From Jacaranda mimosifolia (Eukaryota > Streptophyta > Magnoliopsida > Lamiales > Bignoniaceae): a stretch of DNA of 64,000 nt. Each line of letters opens with the position of its first letter. The first letter of the stretch is position 1. Location of the stretch: the NCBI GenBank assembly GCA_018894105.1, contig CM032126.1, positions 24,154,391-24,218,390 of the forward strand, read 5' to 3'. Under the pieces are notes generated by a model. The model searched no databases. It was not told where the DNA came from and saw only the letters and a program-made list of their open reading frames with translations. Positions 36,563 to 48,415 of the stretch are shown here, in pieces. The translations under genes and the position numbers were made by a program.

Positions 36563-39500
36563 AGAATATGGTCCCCAAATTCTCTTCTTTGACTGGAAGA
36601 ACTCCAATTAATGCTGGCGCATATAACACTCTCATTCCCACATTGCCTCGATCAAATGCTGATTTATCTCATTGTCACAATATACTCCATCCAATTCTTA
36701 GTAATATTTATTTCACTAAGATTTTTAAGAATCTATTCTTTCTAGTCTTCCAACATACCCATTCTTACTAAGACTCGTTGTGCCACCTTATTCTTCTAAG
36801 GTTGTCTAGTAATCCCAGTAATCCCATAGTCATGGTTCCGTTATTCAACATCACTTAAAGTTCCTTTTGACTTCCACGATTGAGCTTATAGGAAGTAAAT
36901 TAAACTATCCCAAAATTGAGTTTTAAACCTCTTTAGTGATCCCATGAAATCATGGAGTGCTTAATGCTTATTTTCTATTGGGTAAACCTCATGCACATCA
37001 TCACGTATCATTTCTATTTTTAAGAGGTTCTCCAAGAGATCACAGCACTACTGTGGCAACAAACGGCTGTTAATACCACAAGTTCATATTTACATGATAT
37101 TTATTTCAAGGAGTAGCCAAATTCAAACTTACCATGCCTGATTTTTTTAACAATTCATACACTTCCATGCAGCTAACTACATGTTCATTAAACTATACAT
37201 ACTACATACCATCACGAACAATCCATCTGTTACTACTTAGATTCCATCTGAGAAATAAGGCCAAGAATACGTGGGATCGGACTTTCTTCTGATGTTCAAA
37301 AACTTAGATAGAACCTTCAACTACTTGTTTCCCTTTATCCTTTGGAGCTCATAGGTTTGAGTTCCTTAACTTACTTATTCTCGCTTTTATACTTCATATT
37401 TCAACTTATTTCCAAGGTCAATACCAATTTCTACATCTAAGATCAAAATTTCCCGTTCTTGTGATACTTATTTTTATCCTTCATTCGTTTCGCCCACCTT
37501 TGAGTATGTTAACCCATCTTTGGGACTAAAAGTGTTTGTCAATCCAAATTGTACCCATACCATACCTATTGGTATATTTATATTACTTATGGATTTCTTT
37601 TTTTCCATCCATGGTGGTATATCTATTTCATTAAAGTAATCACTCTCTCACGAACAATCATCATTTTCAAGGTATATGCATATCTAACATTTCCTTAGAT
37701 TTCCCAAAGAAAGATAAGAATAGCACCATGATTGATTATCTCTCTAAATCCTGAAACTCCTTTTTTTTTGCTTTGATCAAATCAATGATCTTTCTTAGAT
37801 GATTTCACTAGGGAACCTACTGTTTTGGGAGATGCCCTAAATACACTTTTAACATCAATTGGACGAACCCAAGAAACTTTTATGCCTTTGATATGTTTCC
37901 TGGCCATATTCAATTGCCTGTAGCTTTAATTATGATAGAATTAACCCCCAATGTTCGTGATGCCAAACACATATATCATATAGTTCATTCCTCAATTCCA
38001 AGTAATTTAAAGGTTTCCAACAAGATCATTATAAACCAATCCCACAATATTATTTTACTTTTATAATGTCTGTACTACAAGTAAAAGGCAATTCTCGGCT
38101 CAACTTCTCCTCGAGTTTCCCATTCTATAGTATCATTTCATTAGGTTCGATTTTAAACAAACCTCAAACACATACATTAAATTAAATAGCTTCGGAGGAA
38201 AAATACATCCCAATTCTCAAGCTCGATGAGTTTCGTTGAGCTCTTACTGTATCTACCAATCCTTATAAGTGATGCAAGATCCCTCATAAAAGTAAATAGA
38301 TACTCAATTCCTTTATTCATCAAGTTTACTCGATACTCCAATTTTCTTGTCATTTCTTAACTCATACTCCTATGTTTTACTTGTCTGATCCTTTTGGTGA
38401 TCGAGGGGTAAAAATCTAGAAATTCCTTGAGGCTATCTTTCATATGGTTTCTATTATACTCTCAAGATTACTAACCTCATTTGTTCATCAACAGGGTTAT
38501 AAGATCCACCCTTTCATTGTGATAAATTTTATGCCACAAGTCCTCCTGTCTTTGGATCTACTAGTAGGGGGGAAAAAAGGAAGATGAGGTCTAACGTCAT
38601 CTTCAATTCTTCCCATGAGTAATAAAAGCAACCTCATTGTGGTTTTTAAGCATATTAATTTTGTTGATTGATGACCATCGCTATGATTTAGACGATGGAG
38701 GATCACATTCCTACTTGTCATGATAATACCAGCATCTTCTTCATCCTTCTTATTTATTCTTCTAACTCTCATTCAGTTGATTCCCTCACCCTTATCTATT
38801 ATTTCCTGTATTCCAAAACTGGTTATGTCCGTTTTCTTCAAATGTTTAATATGATTCCTCATAACTCAATTGTTACCGACAACCATTCCCTAAACAACTA
38901 TATCATTTAAGTCTCACCATACCAATTCATCAAATATTAACTTATCTATATGACCTTTTAAATCAGCAAATGCAACTATGTTCAGGAAAATCCTCAACTT
39001 ATAGATATAAAATCTTACAAAACAAGTCTAAATGTGAAATATTTCTCCAAATTTCACATTTTCAAAATTCAAAGATTCTTGTGCTTGACATCCCTAGATT
39101 ACTGAATTATACACTAGTCGTCCTAGAAATATATCTTTTCATTATTGATTATTTTCTTAATTTCCATTGCTCATGGTCTCAAATTCTTATCATCATATCC
39201 CTTGTCAATATAAACATACAGTTTAGATGTCAATTGTATCATAGCTCAAACATCACTCATCTCTAATAATAATTCATTCATTTCCCAAATACATTCCTTC
39301 CTACAATAATCATTTTTCCTATGTATGTATACAATCTAATTCTCATCTGTAAGCATGTGGCAAGAATTTGCTCGTTCCAAGACAATCATTTACTGACCCA
39401 AATACATATCTTCTGAGAATGACCTTTTGCTTATCAGAAACAACTTCCAATAATGTTGCTTGTACCATATTGATTTCCAAAGTAACTCTTTTCACACCAA

Positions 39501-40030
39501 GTACAATTTTTTTCCCAACATAATCATCCACTTATCAAATTCAACCTTCACATATATTGGTCACATAATTCCATAATTCTAAATAGCATCATCCTTACCA
39601 ATGACTATACGTTTAGATGTTTGACACCTAGAATTGAGAGTTATACACTGGTTGGCCATCCCGATCATAACATTTCACTTCCTTAATGTCGATCATTATC
39701 TCAAAAGTTCATATCCTGTTAATTTTCATATTTAATTCCACAATCAAACTTCATATTTTCTTGCCCAAAAATTTCACATTCTAAGGATCATATCCCGACA
39801 TAGCTCAGGTATTCTTTAACTCAAGTATACGCATCCCAGACAATTCCAAAGTCAAGTCTAGTCTCTATTAGCCGATAATTTCACTCTTCGAGAATCATAT
39901 CCTAGCATAGCTTAAGTTTTTTCCTTAACCCAAGTGTTTACATCCTTAATGATTCCCAATTCAAGTATGATCTCTAAAGAACCCATCGATTCCAACTACA
40001 AAATTATTCCATTTTAACCTAGGTCCTTGA
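36563..40030 (-). other. Non-coding interior of the LARD-like element
   Basis: No gag, protease, RT or integrase motif was found on either strand, and open frames are all below 100 codons. The end near the primer site has two copies of a ~107-bp repeat (39790 and 39896: CATATCCYRGCATAGCTYARG, then CTCAAG/CCCAAGTRT). The function is unknown; in LARDs this region is thought to carry packaging or structural RNA signals. Confidence 0.75.
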
Positions 40031-40049
40031 AGCCTAAGCTCTGATACCG
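40031..40049 (-). other. Primer-binding site of the LARD-like element
   Basis: On the minus strand GGTATCAGAGCTTAGGCT lies four bases after the LTR end CCACA. The GGTATCAGAGC core matches the common plant initiator-Met tRNA primer site. The first base is C instead of T. Confidence 0.88.
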
Positions 40050-40053
40050 CCTC

Positions 40054-42911
40054 TGTGGCACCCCACTTAGGGTAATTCCTAAGCTAAGGTGCCACCAATT
40101 CAAACTTAAATTATAATATAAGAGATATCCGAAAAGCCCAAAATTCTATAAGTCTCAAAAGGTAGCAGCATAATTCTAAAATCAAAAGAACACTACAAAT
40201 AGTGCAACATATACATACACAAAAGTCTCCTAGTTAACATTCAGACATAACAACCGTTCTCAAGTCTTAAAGCTATGATTAGGTTTAGTCTATATATACA
40301 TACATATCACTTAATTTATTACAAAATGGTCTCCCCGGGGCGAGCTTTAAGCCCACAGTCTTCTTCCATACCTGTCCAGAAATAGAATAAAGGATAACAA
40401 AGAGAGGTAAGTTCTAAAGACTTAGTGACGAAAATACAACAAACAATCAAAGAAAAACTATTAAAGGAGTAGCAATACAAATAGATTTATCATCAGCAGG
40501 ACTTTACAATTAGAAACAAGATTAACTTCTAACATAAAGGATATCAAATTCAGCAAACGGAAATATCTCCGTCCTTATTGCTCGCAGAATAGAACACAAA
40601 CAAAATCAAATAATAACCCAAAATATAATATTTATAACAGATTTTCCTTATTCCACTGTTAACCAAGCATATCAGCTTGGTCCATTATCCCAAACATTCT
40701 GCTTGGTACAATCCATTATCCCAAGCATTCTGCTCAATACGATCCATTATCCCAAGCATTCTGCTCAATACCCAGGCACTCGGCCCGATCCACTATCCCT
40801 ATATATTGATACAATCAATAAAAGATTACCGATAAAGACATACAAACGATATGCAAAACAATTCAATTAGGAGTGGAAAATATGATTTGGTCGTCAAGAC
40901 CCAAAATCAACGTAATAAGGGAAAGCTGGCAAGGTTGTAGGGCATACAAGATAAATAACATATAGGACAATAAGAGTTCTAGACACTAGAATAAGTACAA
41001 TCAATTATAATAGATAAACGCAAGGAATTCAGACAATCAAGGAACATTCACTTCCTAGAAAAAAAGTTAGGCTAGCCCTCACCTTAACTCCCACTGAAAT
41101 GCTATCCCTACCTACTGTCCTACGTATCCCAGCTCCTCGTCACCTAATCAAAAGAATGAACTTATCGTCAAAACACTCATTTTGACCTTTTAAACAATAA
41201 TTAAGCCGTTTATATTTTATTATTGCTTGTTATATTTAATACAATATTTTAAGGCTTGATTCCAAAAATATTGTAAGGTAACATGCTAATTAAGCCATTA
41301 ACACTATGATATCTACGAGGGTCATATTTGCTTTGGTGGATAAATCAATTCAGATTCCTATAATATTCGGTCCTTGCAATGTTACATAAATGTCGGACAT
41401 ATAATTACATCGATTAATTTAATTAACAATAATTATGTTCTAATTACCAATTTGGGCCCACTAACACTGTACACAACTTATATATCCAAACATTTCGGCT
41501 TGCCATCATAAATCTTATCCTATTAGTCCATAATTACAATTCGGTGTGATTAATCTTGACTTCGCATCAGTGATTATCTTAACGTTTTAACTGAGTTCAA
41601 TCAGGAGACATTTAACTATTTAATTAGAATTTTACCCATAATCTTAAATTTAATGCTCTAAGTTCATGATAAATAAATCTAGGCTATTTGTACGAATTTT
41701 ACATATTTTCCTAATAACAAGCAATCTTCATAACATTACACAACTTAGATTCCTCAATTACATAAATTAACCGAATATAATGAAAATTAGCTTCTTATTT
41801 GTGATCCGAGTCCACATATACTTACAATCAAATTCCTATCCAATCATTTTAGTCTACAATCACAATTCTCGGTCTAGTTAACTTAAAGTTACAATCAAAA
41901 TTAGCTTAACAATTTAATCGAACCAAATCAGGAATCATTTAATCAATTAAATATATTTTTACCAACTTGATTGAGTTTTAGGTCAATTTACAACCCAGAA
42001 CCAACCTGCATGCTCCTAGATCGTCGCTCCGAAAAAACAAGTGGTTGGCCACTGGAGCATCGCTGTTGGCGCTTTGCCGCACGCCATTGCCGAAAATGAG
42101 TTTCGCCACTGCCAAAAGGTGCACATTGCTGCGCTCTATCAAACCCCTGAATCACTTTTAGCTTTCCCCTTCACTTTGTCAACCAATTTCGAGCAAAATC
42201 GCTAAGCTCCGCCCAATGCTACTGCGCGACTCCACATTTGATTCTCCTCCTCCGGTGGTCTATTCCTCAAACTGAAGCTACCAGTGTGTTCTTCTCACCA
42301 AGCTTGTCACAACCCTTCCCTAAATTTCAAGTTTCATTCGCCATAGCCATGAAACCAATAAACACCAACATGCGGCCCCATCAATGTTTTATTTCTGGCG
42401 ATTCGTTGGTCACTCCTTTGCAAATTGGCTATCAACGTGTTCTTCTCATCGTGGGAAAGGTGATAGTCGATTTAATCTTGGTTTTCCTGTCACAATGTGA
42501 ATGTGGGTTGGAGAAGGAAGGTGGGGCTGCTAAATGCGAATTAGATGAATTAGAGGGGCCCCTTTTTATAGTATGGAGTTTTTCCAGAATCTCAATTTGG
42601 TCCTAAGTTTTTCCTTCAACTTTCAATTTAGCCTAGAAACTCTTCTACTATATGCAATTCAGCCGACCAACTTCTAAGTGCCTTAGATTGGCTCCAAAAA
42701 TCTTATTTCAATTTGCAATTGAGCCCTATGACAAGTTAGTGCCTTAAATTGACCCAATTGATCATTTTTAGTTACAGATTAACCCCCAAAAATTTTTAGG
42801 TCCTTACAATCAAGTCCTCCTTATTTATATTTTGAGCCCAAATATTTTTATCAAATTAATATTTTGATTTTTAAAATCTTATTTCTAAATTCTAAATTTA
42901 AGGGTGTTACA
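40054..42911 (-). repeat. 5' LTR of the LARD-like element (right)
   Basis: The plus strand begins TGTGGCACCCCAC and ends TTAAGGGTGTTACA. TATA on the minus strand lies at 42562-42570 (ACTATAAAAAGGGGCCC). A 31-bp subrepeat (TCCATTATCCCAAGCATTCT) is present in three copies at about 40680-40771. The plus-strand frame 42238-42606 has no domain and runs antisense to the element. Confidence 0.92.
42562..42570 (-). promoter_or_regulatory. TATA box of the LARD-like 5' LTR
   Basis: TATAAAAAG on the minus strand, about 340 bases inside the LTR start, conserved in the left LTR at 36331-36339. Confidence 0.65.
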
Positions 42912-42916
42912 AATTC

Positions 42917-43430
42917 AACCCTAACAAATAGAAACAAATTCAAACCCGTATAATGCCTAATTTACTCAACTAAATGCTACATTAATTAAAATAACTCAAA
43001 TTCTATATAATTAAAATACCTAATTTCTATGCTATTAAAGTTCAATAATACAAGTAATACCAACACTAACATGCCTAAAATTTAATATAAAATATATAAA
43101 AAATTTAATACAAACTCAATATAAGTACTATATTAAATAATACATAAAAAGAAAAAAATTAATATACAAACTTACCTCAAATGCACCTAATTGGAGATGG
43201 AACGCAATGACAACCGTGAACGCGGGATGCTACGAGGATGATGGAATAACGTCGGGAATGAGCGGGAAAGGCACGGGGATGGCGGTGCGGTGGTTGGACG
43301 TGACGGGGAGTGAAATCTTTTTTTCTTCTTTTTTTTTTTTTTTGGAAGGGAGGAAGATAGCGTAGAAACAGAAATGGGGAAGAAGAGCGCAATATTTAAT
43401 TTTATTTAATTTTTTAATAAAATTTTCTTT
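42917..43430 (-). other. Presumed leader region of the CACTA-3 transposase gene
   Basis: After the LTR element the CACTA-3 sequence resumes. A minus-strand donor-like AGGTAAGT lies at about 43170-43177, preceded in the minus direction by a GC-rich segment (43180-43310) unlike its surroundings. The open frame 43177-43392 (low-complexity Lys/Arg/Pro) has no domain. I read it as an untranslated leader exon, by analogy with CACTA-1. Confidence 0.4.
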
Positions 43431-43709
43431 AAAAATTCCGTCAGAAAATTAATTTGTTTTTTAAATAATTCAATTTTTTGGAGAAGTTTTCCTTGAAAAT
43501 TTTGTTGAACAAAAGTTTCTGATGGATTTCCGTAGCACTTGCCATGGCATATATACAGGCCAAACTCGCACCAAATTTTCAGACACCTTTCCGTCGAATT
43601 TCCTACGAACCTTTTAGCCGATGATATTCCATCGAAAATCCTTTGAAAACTTTCAAGAAAAACATTCTGTTGAAAAATTCCATCCGAAAAAATAAGTGTT
43701 TTAGTAGTA
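43430..43709. repeat. Right subterminal repeats and terminus of CACTA-3
   Basis: TTCCGTCAGAAAA, CTGATGGATTTCCGT, TTTCCGTCGAATTTCC and CATTCTGTTGAAAAATTCC repeat on both strands, ending AAGTGTTTTAGTAGTA. Confidence 0.72.
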
Positions 43710-43879
43710 TCGGTTGAAAGTAAAATCACCAAAAGAGACATTCTCTAACCAATCAAACTTTATAGCCTATTGAACTTCAACTTATATGAGAATTGAGTAA
43801 AAATAAATTCACAAATTTAATATGATTAATAAAATTTAATTAATTGATGATCTTATTATACAAATGAAGGTAAGATAAA

Positions 43880-44096
43880 AATTAAAATTTGACATTATAA
43901 TATTTTCAATATAAAAATTATTTTTCAAATTGAAAATAAGGGGCTTCATGATATAACAAATTAAGTTCACAAGGATAAAAATCTAAAAAGAACTAAGAAG
44001 GCTTAATGAATTAAATAATTAAACTAATAAATAGTTCAGTGAGTCCAATTGATTAAACCCAAGTAGGGCATCAAAACTTTAATGAGCTAGAGTCTA
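43880..44096 (+). repeat. Relative of the 12.3-13.2 kb repeat
   Basis: TTTTCAATATAAAAATTATTTTTCAAATTGAAAATA followed by GGGGCTTCATGATATAAC parallels 12826-12880, and the following leader-like sequence continues the match. It runs into the 243-bp array. Confidence 0.6.
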
Positions 44097-45076
44097 CTAA
44101 GAAAAAATATTATAAATACTAAGACCCAAAAGAGAAACTAGGCATGACAAAATCAATTACAAAAAATTCAAGAATTGAGAACTTTCTACATCGAGTTCCA
44201 TTTCCGTGCATCATCATTATCCTTTTTAATTTATTTAAATATTTTATTGGTATATTACTAATTATTTGATCAATATTTAATCAAATTTCAAGTATTAATT
44301 TTGATGCTTAACTTAGAATTGGAACTTTTATATGACTTAAAATATTAAAAAAATATATTATAAATACTAAGACCCAAAAGAAAAACTAGGCATGAAAAAT
44401 CAATTACAGAAAATTCAAGAATTGAGAACTTTCTACATCGAGTTCCATTTCCGTGCATCATCAGTATCCTTTTTAATTTATTTAAATATTTTATTGGTAT
44501 ATTACTAATTATTTGATCAATATTTAATCAAATTTCAAGTATTTTGATGCTTAATTAGAATTGGAACTTTTATATGACTTAAAATATTAAGAAAAAATAT
44601 TATAAATACTATGACCCAAAAGAGAAACTAGGCATGAAAAATCAATTACAAAAAATTCAAGAATTGAGAACTTTCTACATCAAGTTCCATTTCCGTGCAT
44701 CATCAGTATCTTTTTAGTTTATTTAAATATTTTATTGGTATATTACTAATTATTTGATCAATATTTAATCAAATTTCAAGTATTTTGATGCTTAACTTAG
44801 AATTGGAACTTTTATATGACTTAAAATATTAAGAAAAAATATTATAAATACTAAGACCCAAAAGGGAAACTAGGCATGAAAAATCAATTACAAAAAATTC
44901 AAGAATTGAGAACTTTCTACATCGAGTTCCATTTTCGTGCATCATCAGTATCCTTTTTAATTTATTTAATTATTTTATTGGTATATTACTAATTATTTGA
45001 TCAATATTTAATCAAATTTCAAGTATTTTGATGCTTAACTTAGAATTGGAACCGTTATGTGACTTAAAATATTAGC
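44097..45076 (+). repeat. Four tandem copies of a ~243-bp unit with a TATA-like motif
   Basis: The anchor TATAAATACTAAGACCC (one copy with ATGACCC) occurs at 44111, 44359, 44601 and 44843, giving steps of 248, 242 and 242 bases. Units are nearly identical, each with GAGAACTTTCTACATC and TCCGTGCATCATCA. The last ends at ACTTAAAATATTAG near 45076. The high similarity suggests recent amplification. Confidence 0.93.
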
Positions 45077-46224
45077 ATTTGGTACTTTGATTATTTCAAT
45101 TAGTGTATGATATATATTCATTTTGAATTCTATTTTTAAATATTTTCTTTTGTTCATGTTAAGAGTTTCCTTTGGTTATTGAAATTTATTTTAGTCCTAT
45201 TTTAGTTACAATCTTTTTTATTTCTCTAAATAGAAAAAGAGATATTTGTGTACTTTGCACTTGAATAATGTATCTTGAATAATGCAATTTTTTAAATTTT
45301 CAAAACATTTCAATATTTTCTAAGCAGCTGAATTTATTCCAATTATTTCTATCAAGAAATGTTTTATTTTTGTATAAGGAATTCATTGAATTTATTTGGG
45401 TTATATGATTTGTCCACATATAATTATGTACATATATAAAAGGAATCTTTTATGTTTATATTTAGCATCATCTATCTTGACACGCTTATTTTGATTTGTT
45501 TAAAGAAATAACTTTATTTCTCCACGATAAATAAATAAAATATATATAATTTATGTATATATTCTATTTTTACATAACAAACTTAATTACTTGACAACTT
45601 TAACTATTAAAATTAATTGTTTGTGCCTTAGCATGATGGAAGATGAATATACAAAATAAAAATATTGAAACAATCTAATAAGTTTAAAAAAATTATTAAA
45701 AGTTTGACTTTTTTCACTTAAAGTTATTCATTTTTATCTAAAATATATGACATTTATCTAAACAAAGTAATTGATAACTAAGTTATGTCAAAACAAGCAA
45801 CTAATTTTTATATTTTAATTTTTTTTATTTACATTTGATATCATCACTTCATTATTAACTGACGTAGTACATCATTGAAGTATTTTGTACCTAAGTTAAA
45901 GAATTAGTTTCTTGGTAATTTAGAAATTGCAATATATAAAAAAATTTGAGTATTAAAAAAATGTTTAGCAACTATAATTATCTTTTTAACATTGTGATTC
46001 ACTTAAAAACTTTACAACTAATCAATTCCTTGTGGTAAGGATAAATACTATTTATGTGTATCATCATATCATTATTTTATGAGTGAAAAGTTGAAATTTT
46101 GATAAATGAATAATTTTATATTAATTGGTATATAAGTCCTAATCTTATCCAAGTTTTTCAAATTTAATTATTTTCATAATAATCTCTTTTGAATATGCAA
46201 AATATTCTTAGACAAAACTATCGA
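45077..46224. other. AT-rich sequence, nothing recognised
   Basis: No open frame above 60 codons, no terminal repeats and no RNA gene seen. Confidence 0.45.
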
Positions 46225-48415
46225 TATGAAAGGAATCTAACCCCTCTCCTCCAACCTTCGACCTTAATGTCCCATGTTTATTTTGCAGGCAAGCGACCCC
46301 CGACCTCGATTGGTCCTACCTTAAGTAATGTTAAGCCGCACGCTATTAGGGGTGTTCAAAAAAAATTGAAACCGACCGAAAACCGAAAAATCCGAACCGA
46401 ACGGTTTTTGATTTTTCATTTCAAAAAAATTCAATTTTTGGTTTTTTCTGTTTTTTTTATTCGGTTAACCGAAAAGAACCGAAAACCGAAAAACCAGTTC
46501 GGTTAGGTTAACTGAACTGAAAAAACCGAAACTTTTTTTTTTTTATATACAAAATTTTATTATTCAATCACTACTAGTTTAAGTTTTATTTCACAATTTT
46601 TATTAAATATTTTAAGTCTAAGATAAATAAATATAAATTTTTAAATAATGTAAATGTTAATGTATTTTAAAATTTTTGGGATAAATAATTTTTTTTTTTT
46701 ATAAAGTGAAATAATTGAGAAAAAAAGAAGTAAATAATATATCAAAATAGTTATTAAAAACCCTATGTTTTATAAATAATATAGATATATAAAAACATGA
46801 ATAGTTATAATACAAAGAGAAAAAAAAGGATATTTTTTTCTAAACTCAAATGGTACAATTGCATAATTTTTTTATTATATGAACTAATACACGTTGCATA
46901 TAAAAAAATAGATTATTATGATTTAAACAGCAAAAAATGTTATATTAAAAGAAAATTAATTAATTAATTAAACTTATATATTATAGGGTATGTTGATGAG
47001 CAAAATTAAAATTTCAACTTAAATTGCAAACTAAGGGATAAGGGATTGAATCCTATTCGGCTATTCCTGTAGTAGTACTAGTAGTATATTGTATCTGTTG
47101 ATCAATAAAGATTTTATCTATATTATTATAAAAATAAAGACCGTTTTGTATCTAAAATAGAAGTTATTTTTGTTCATTTACATAATTTGTCCTTTTAATT
47201 ATTTCAACAACAAAAATTGACAATATAGTTTGAAGGATACATTAGAGAATTCAACATAAAAAGATAGTTTGAATACAAATTTTATCAATATTTCATAATT
47301 ATCTTTTAGAAATAATGATTTAATAAGGTTATAATTATATTTTTTACAAAATTTACAAATCCACAATCTATATTATGATGCCTGGATCAATTAGTTATTT
47401 AACTTTAGTAGGTTGAGTTTAAGATTTAATTCGATATTCGATCTTAGCAATTAAGGTTTAAATGCATACTCAATGTGTATACTAAAATTTTTATAACATA
47501 AAATAATTAAAATATTTATTTATCTTCTTAAATTTATAATATTTTAAATGTATTTGTTTAGAATAGATAAATTATAATTTTATCAAAACAAATATTTTCA
47601 ATATAGAAAAAAAAGTAATCTAAATCAATTTTTTCACCTAAAAATAAATATTTTTATCAATATACTTTTATCAAATAATTTTTTTGGTACTAAAAGAATA
47701 AGTTACCCAATTCAAATTTTTAATTAAACTAACTTACTTTTGTCAGACAAACTTTTATAACACTTTCTTGGTAAAAAAATAAGTTTTTCTTTCTTTCTTT
47801 CTTTTTTTTTTTTTCAGTTCGGTTTTAATCGAAATCGAAAAAACCGAAAAAAATTTAAAAAAAACAAAAAACGATTTAATTTCGGTTCTGCATTGCAAAA
47901 AATCGAATGTACACCCTTACACGCTATACTATTTGTCCCATCCTAGTACAGAAAAGACCGCTGCATCCCTAAGATCATACTAAAGCTGCACCACGACAAA
48001 GGACAGCCCTCAGTGCAGAAGACGGCTAAGATCCTGTGAACTAAACCCCAAAGAACCAGTCCATTCTACCCTTTTTCCAAAGGGAGCGAATTTCCACAAG
48101 AAGGGTTAAGTAGGGAAATTCAAGATGATAATCCTATAAAAGCCAAGGAATCAGCCCAAAGAAGGTAAGTCCATCATATTACATTCTGCCCTGACTAATT
48201 TATCTCCTATTTTTCTCTCCGATTTACTAATTTAAGTATCGAAAGATTTTATCAAGGGCCACCTCGACAAGACTAATAGGGCTTTTGTGGTTGCAGGTTC
48301 CACCTTCGTATCTATTGAAAACTAAGTTCGACCTCATCAGCAATTTGATTCTCATCTTGAATCCCCTCAATCCTCCCCTAAAATTTCACCACATCAACCA
48401 TATACACTAGTATAA
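46225..48415 (+). repeat. Likely gypsy (Tat-like) LTR remnant, split by the hAT element
   Basis: Removing 46347-47927 joins two GC-richer blocks into one continuous sequence. The right block has TATAAAAG at 48135-48142 and then CATTCTGCCCTGACTAATTT and TTACTAATTTAAGTATCGAAAG. It ends near CTAAAATTTCACCACATCA. This layout (TATA, then a degenerate ACTTGAGCGTCGGAG-like motif, then a C-rich end) matches the LTR at 6304-7102. No target duplication or TG start was confirmed, and no coding region follows. It may be a solo LTR. Confidence 0.45.
46347..47919. mobile_element. hAT-type non-autonomous transposon, 1.6 kb
   Basis: The termini are TAGGGGTGTTCA and, inward from the right, TAAGGGTGTACA. An exact 8-bp duplication CACGCTAT flanks it (46339-46346 and 47920-47927). 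The subterminal regions are packed with AACCGAAAAACCG-type motifs on both strands (46365-46530 and 47815-47890). The 8-bp duplication and short TAGGGGTG-like ends indicate the hAT superfamily. The middle is AT-rich and non-coding. The plus-strand frame 46189-46506 crosses the boundary and is spurious. Confidence 0.9.

Larger units (their letters stand above)
33763..42911 (-). mobile_element. LARD-like non-autonomous LTR retrotransposon, 9.1 kb
   Basis: Two direct repeats of about 2.8 kb (33763-36546 and 40054-42911) flank 3.5 kb without coding sequence. Read on the minus strand, each LTR starts TGTAACACCC. The 5' LTR on the right ends GGTGCCACA. It is followed by a primer-binding site like the initiator-tRNA type, and a polypurine tract precedes the left LTR. 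A 5-bp duplication AATTC lies at 33758-33762 and 42912-42916. Long LTRs with a non-coding interior of about 3.5 kb fit large retrotransposon derivatives (LARDs). Replication would have depended on another element. The LTRs differ at roughly one base in ten by eye, so the insertion is old. Confidence 0.92.
23031..43709 (-). mobile_element. CACTA-3: large minus-strand CACTA transposon, interrupted by two later insertions
   Basis: The minus strand carries a TNP2 transposase gene (about 32230 to 25650) followed by a second-gene region (about 25600 to 23640), the usual CACTA order. Subterminal repeats of the type TCCGTCAGAAA / TTTCYGAYGGA fill 23080-23400 and 43430-43690. The right end is GTGTTTTAGTAGTA at 43709, so the inward terminus reads TACTACTAAAACAC, one change from CACTAC. 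The left end is placed at CACTAGCATC (23031) only because it is CACTA and lies just outside the repeats. No 3-bp duplication could be confirmed. Without CACTA-2 and the LTR element it would be about 9 kb. Confidence 0.75.

Noticed and set aside
43177..43392. Minus-strand frame with Lys/Arg- and Pro-rich protein
   Set aside because: Driven by a poly-T/poly-A run and GC-rich flank. A donor-like site at its edge suggests leader exon sequence, not coding.
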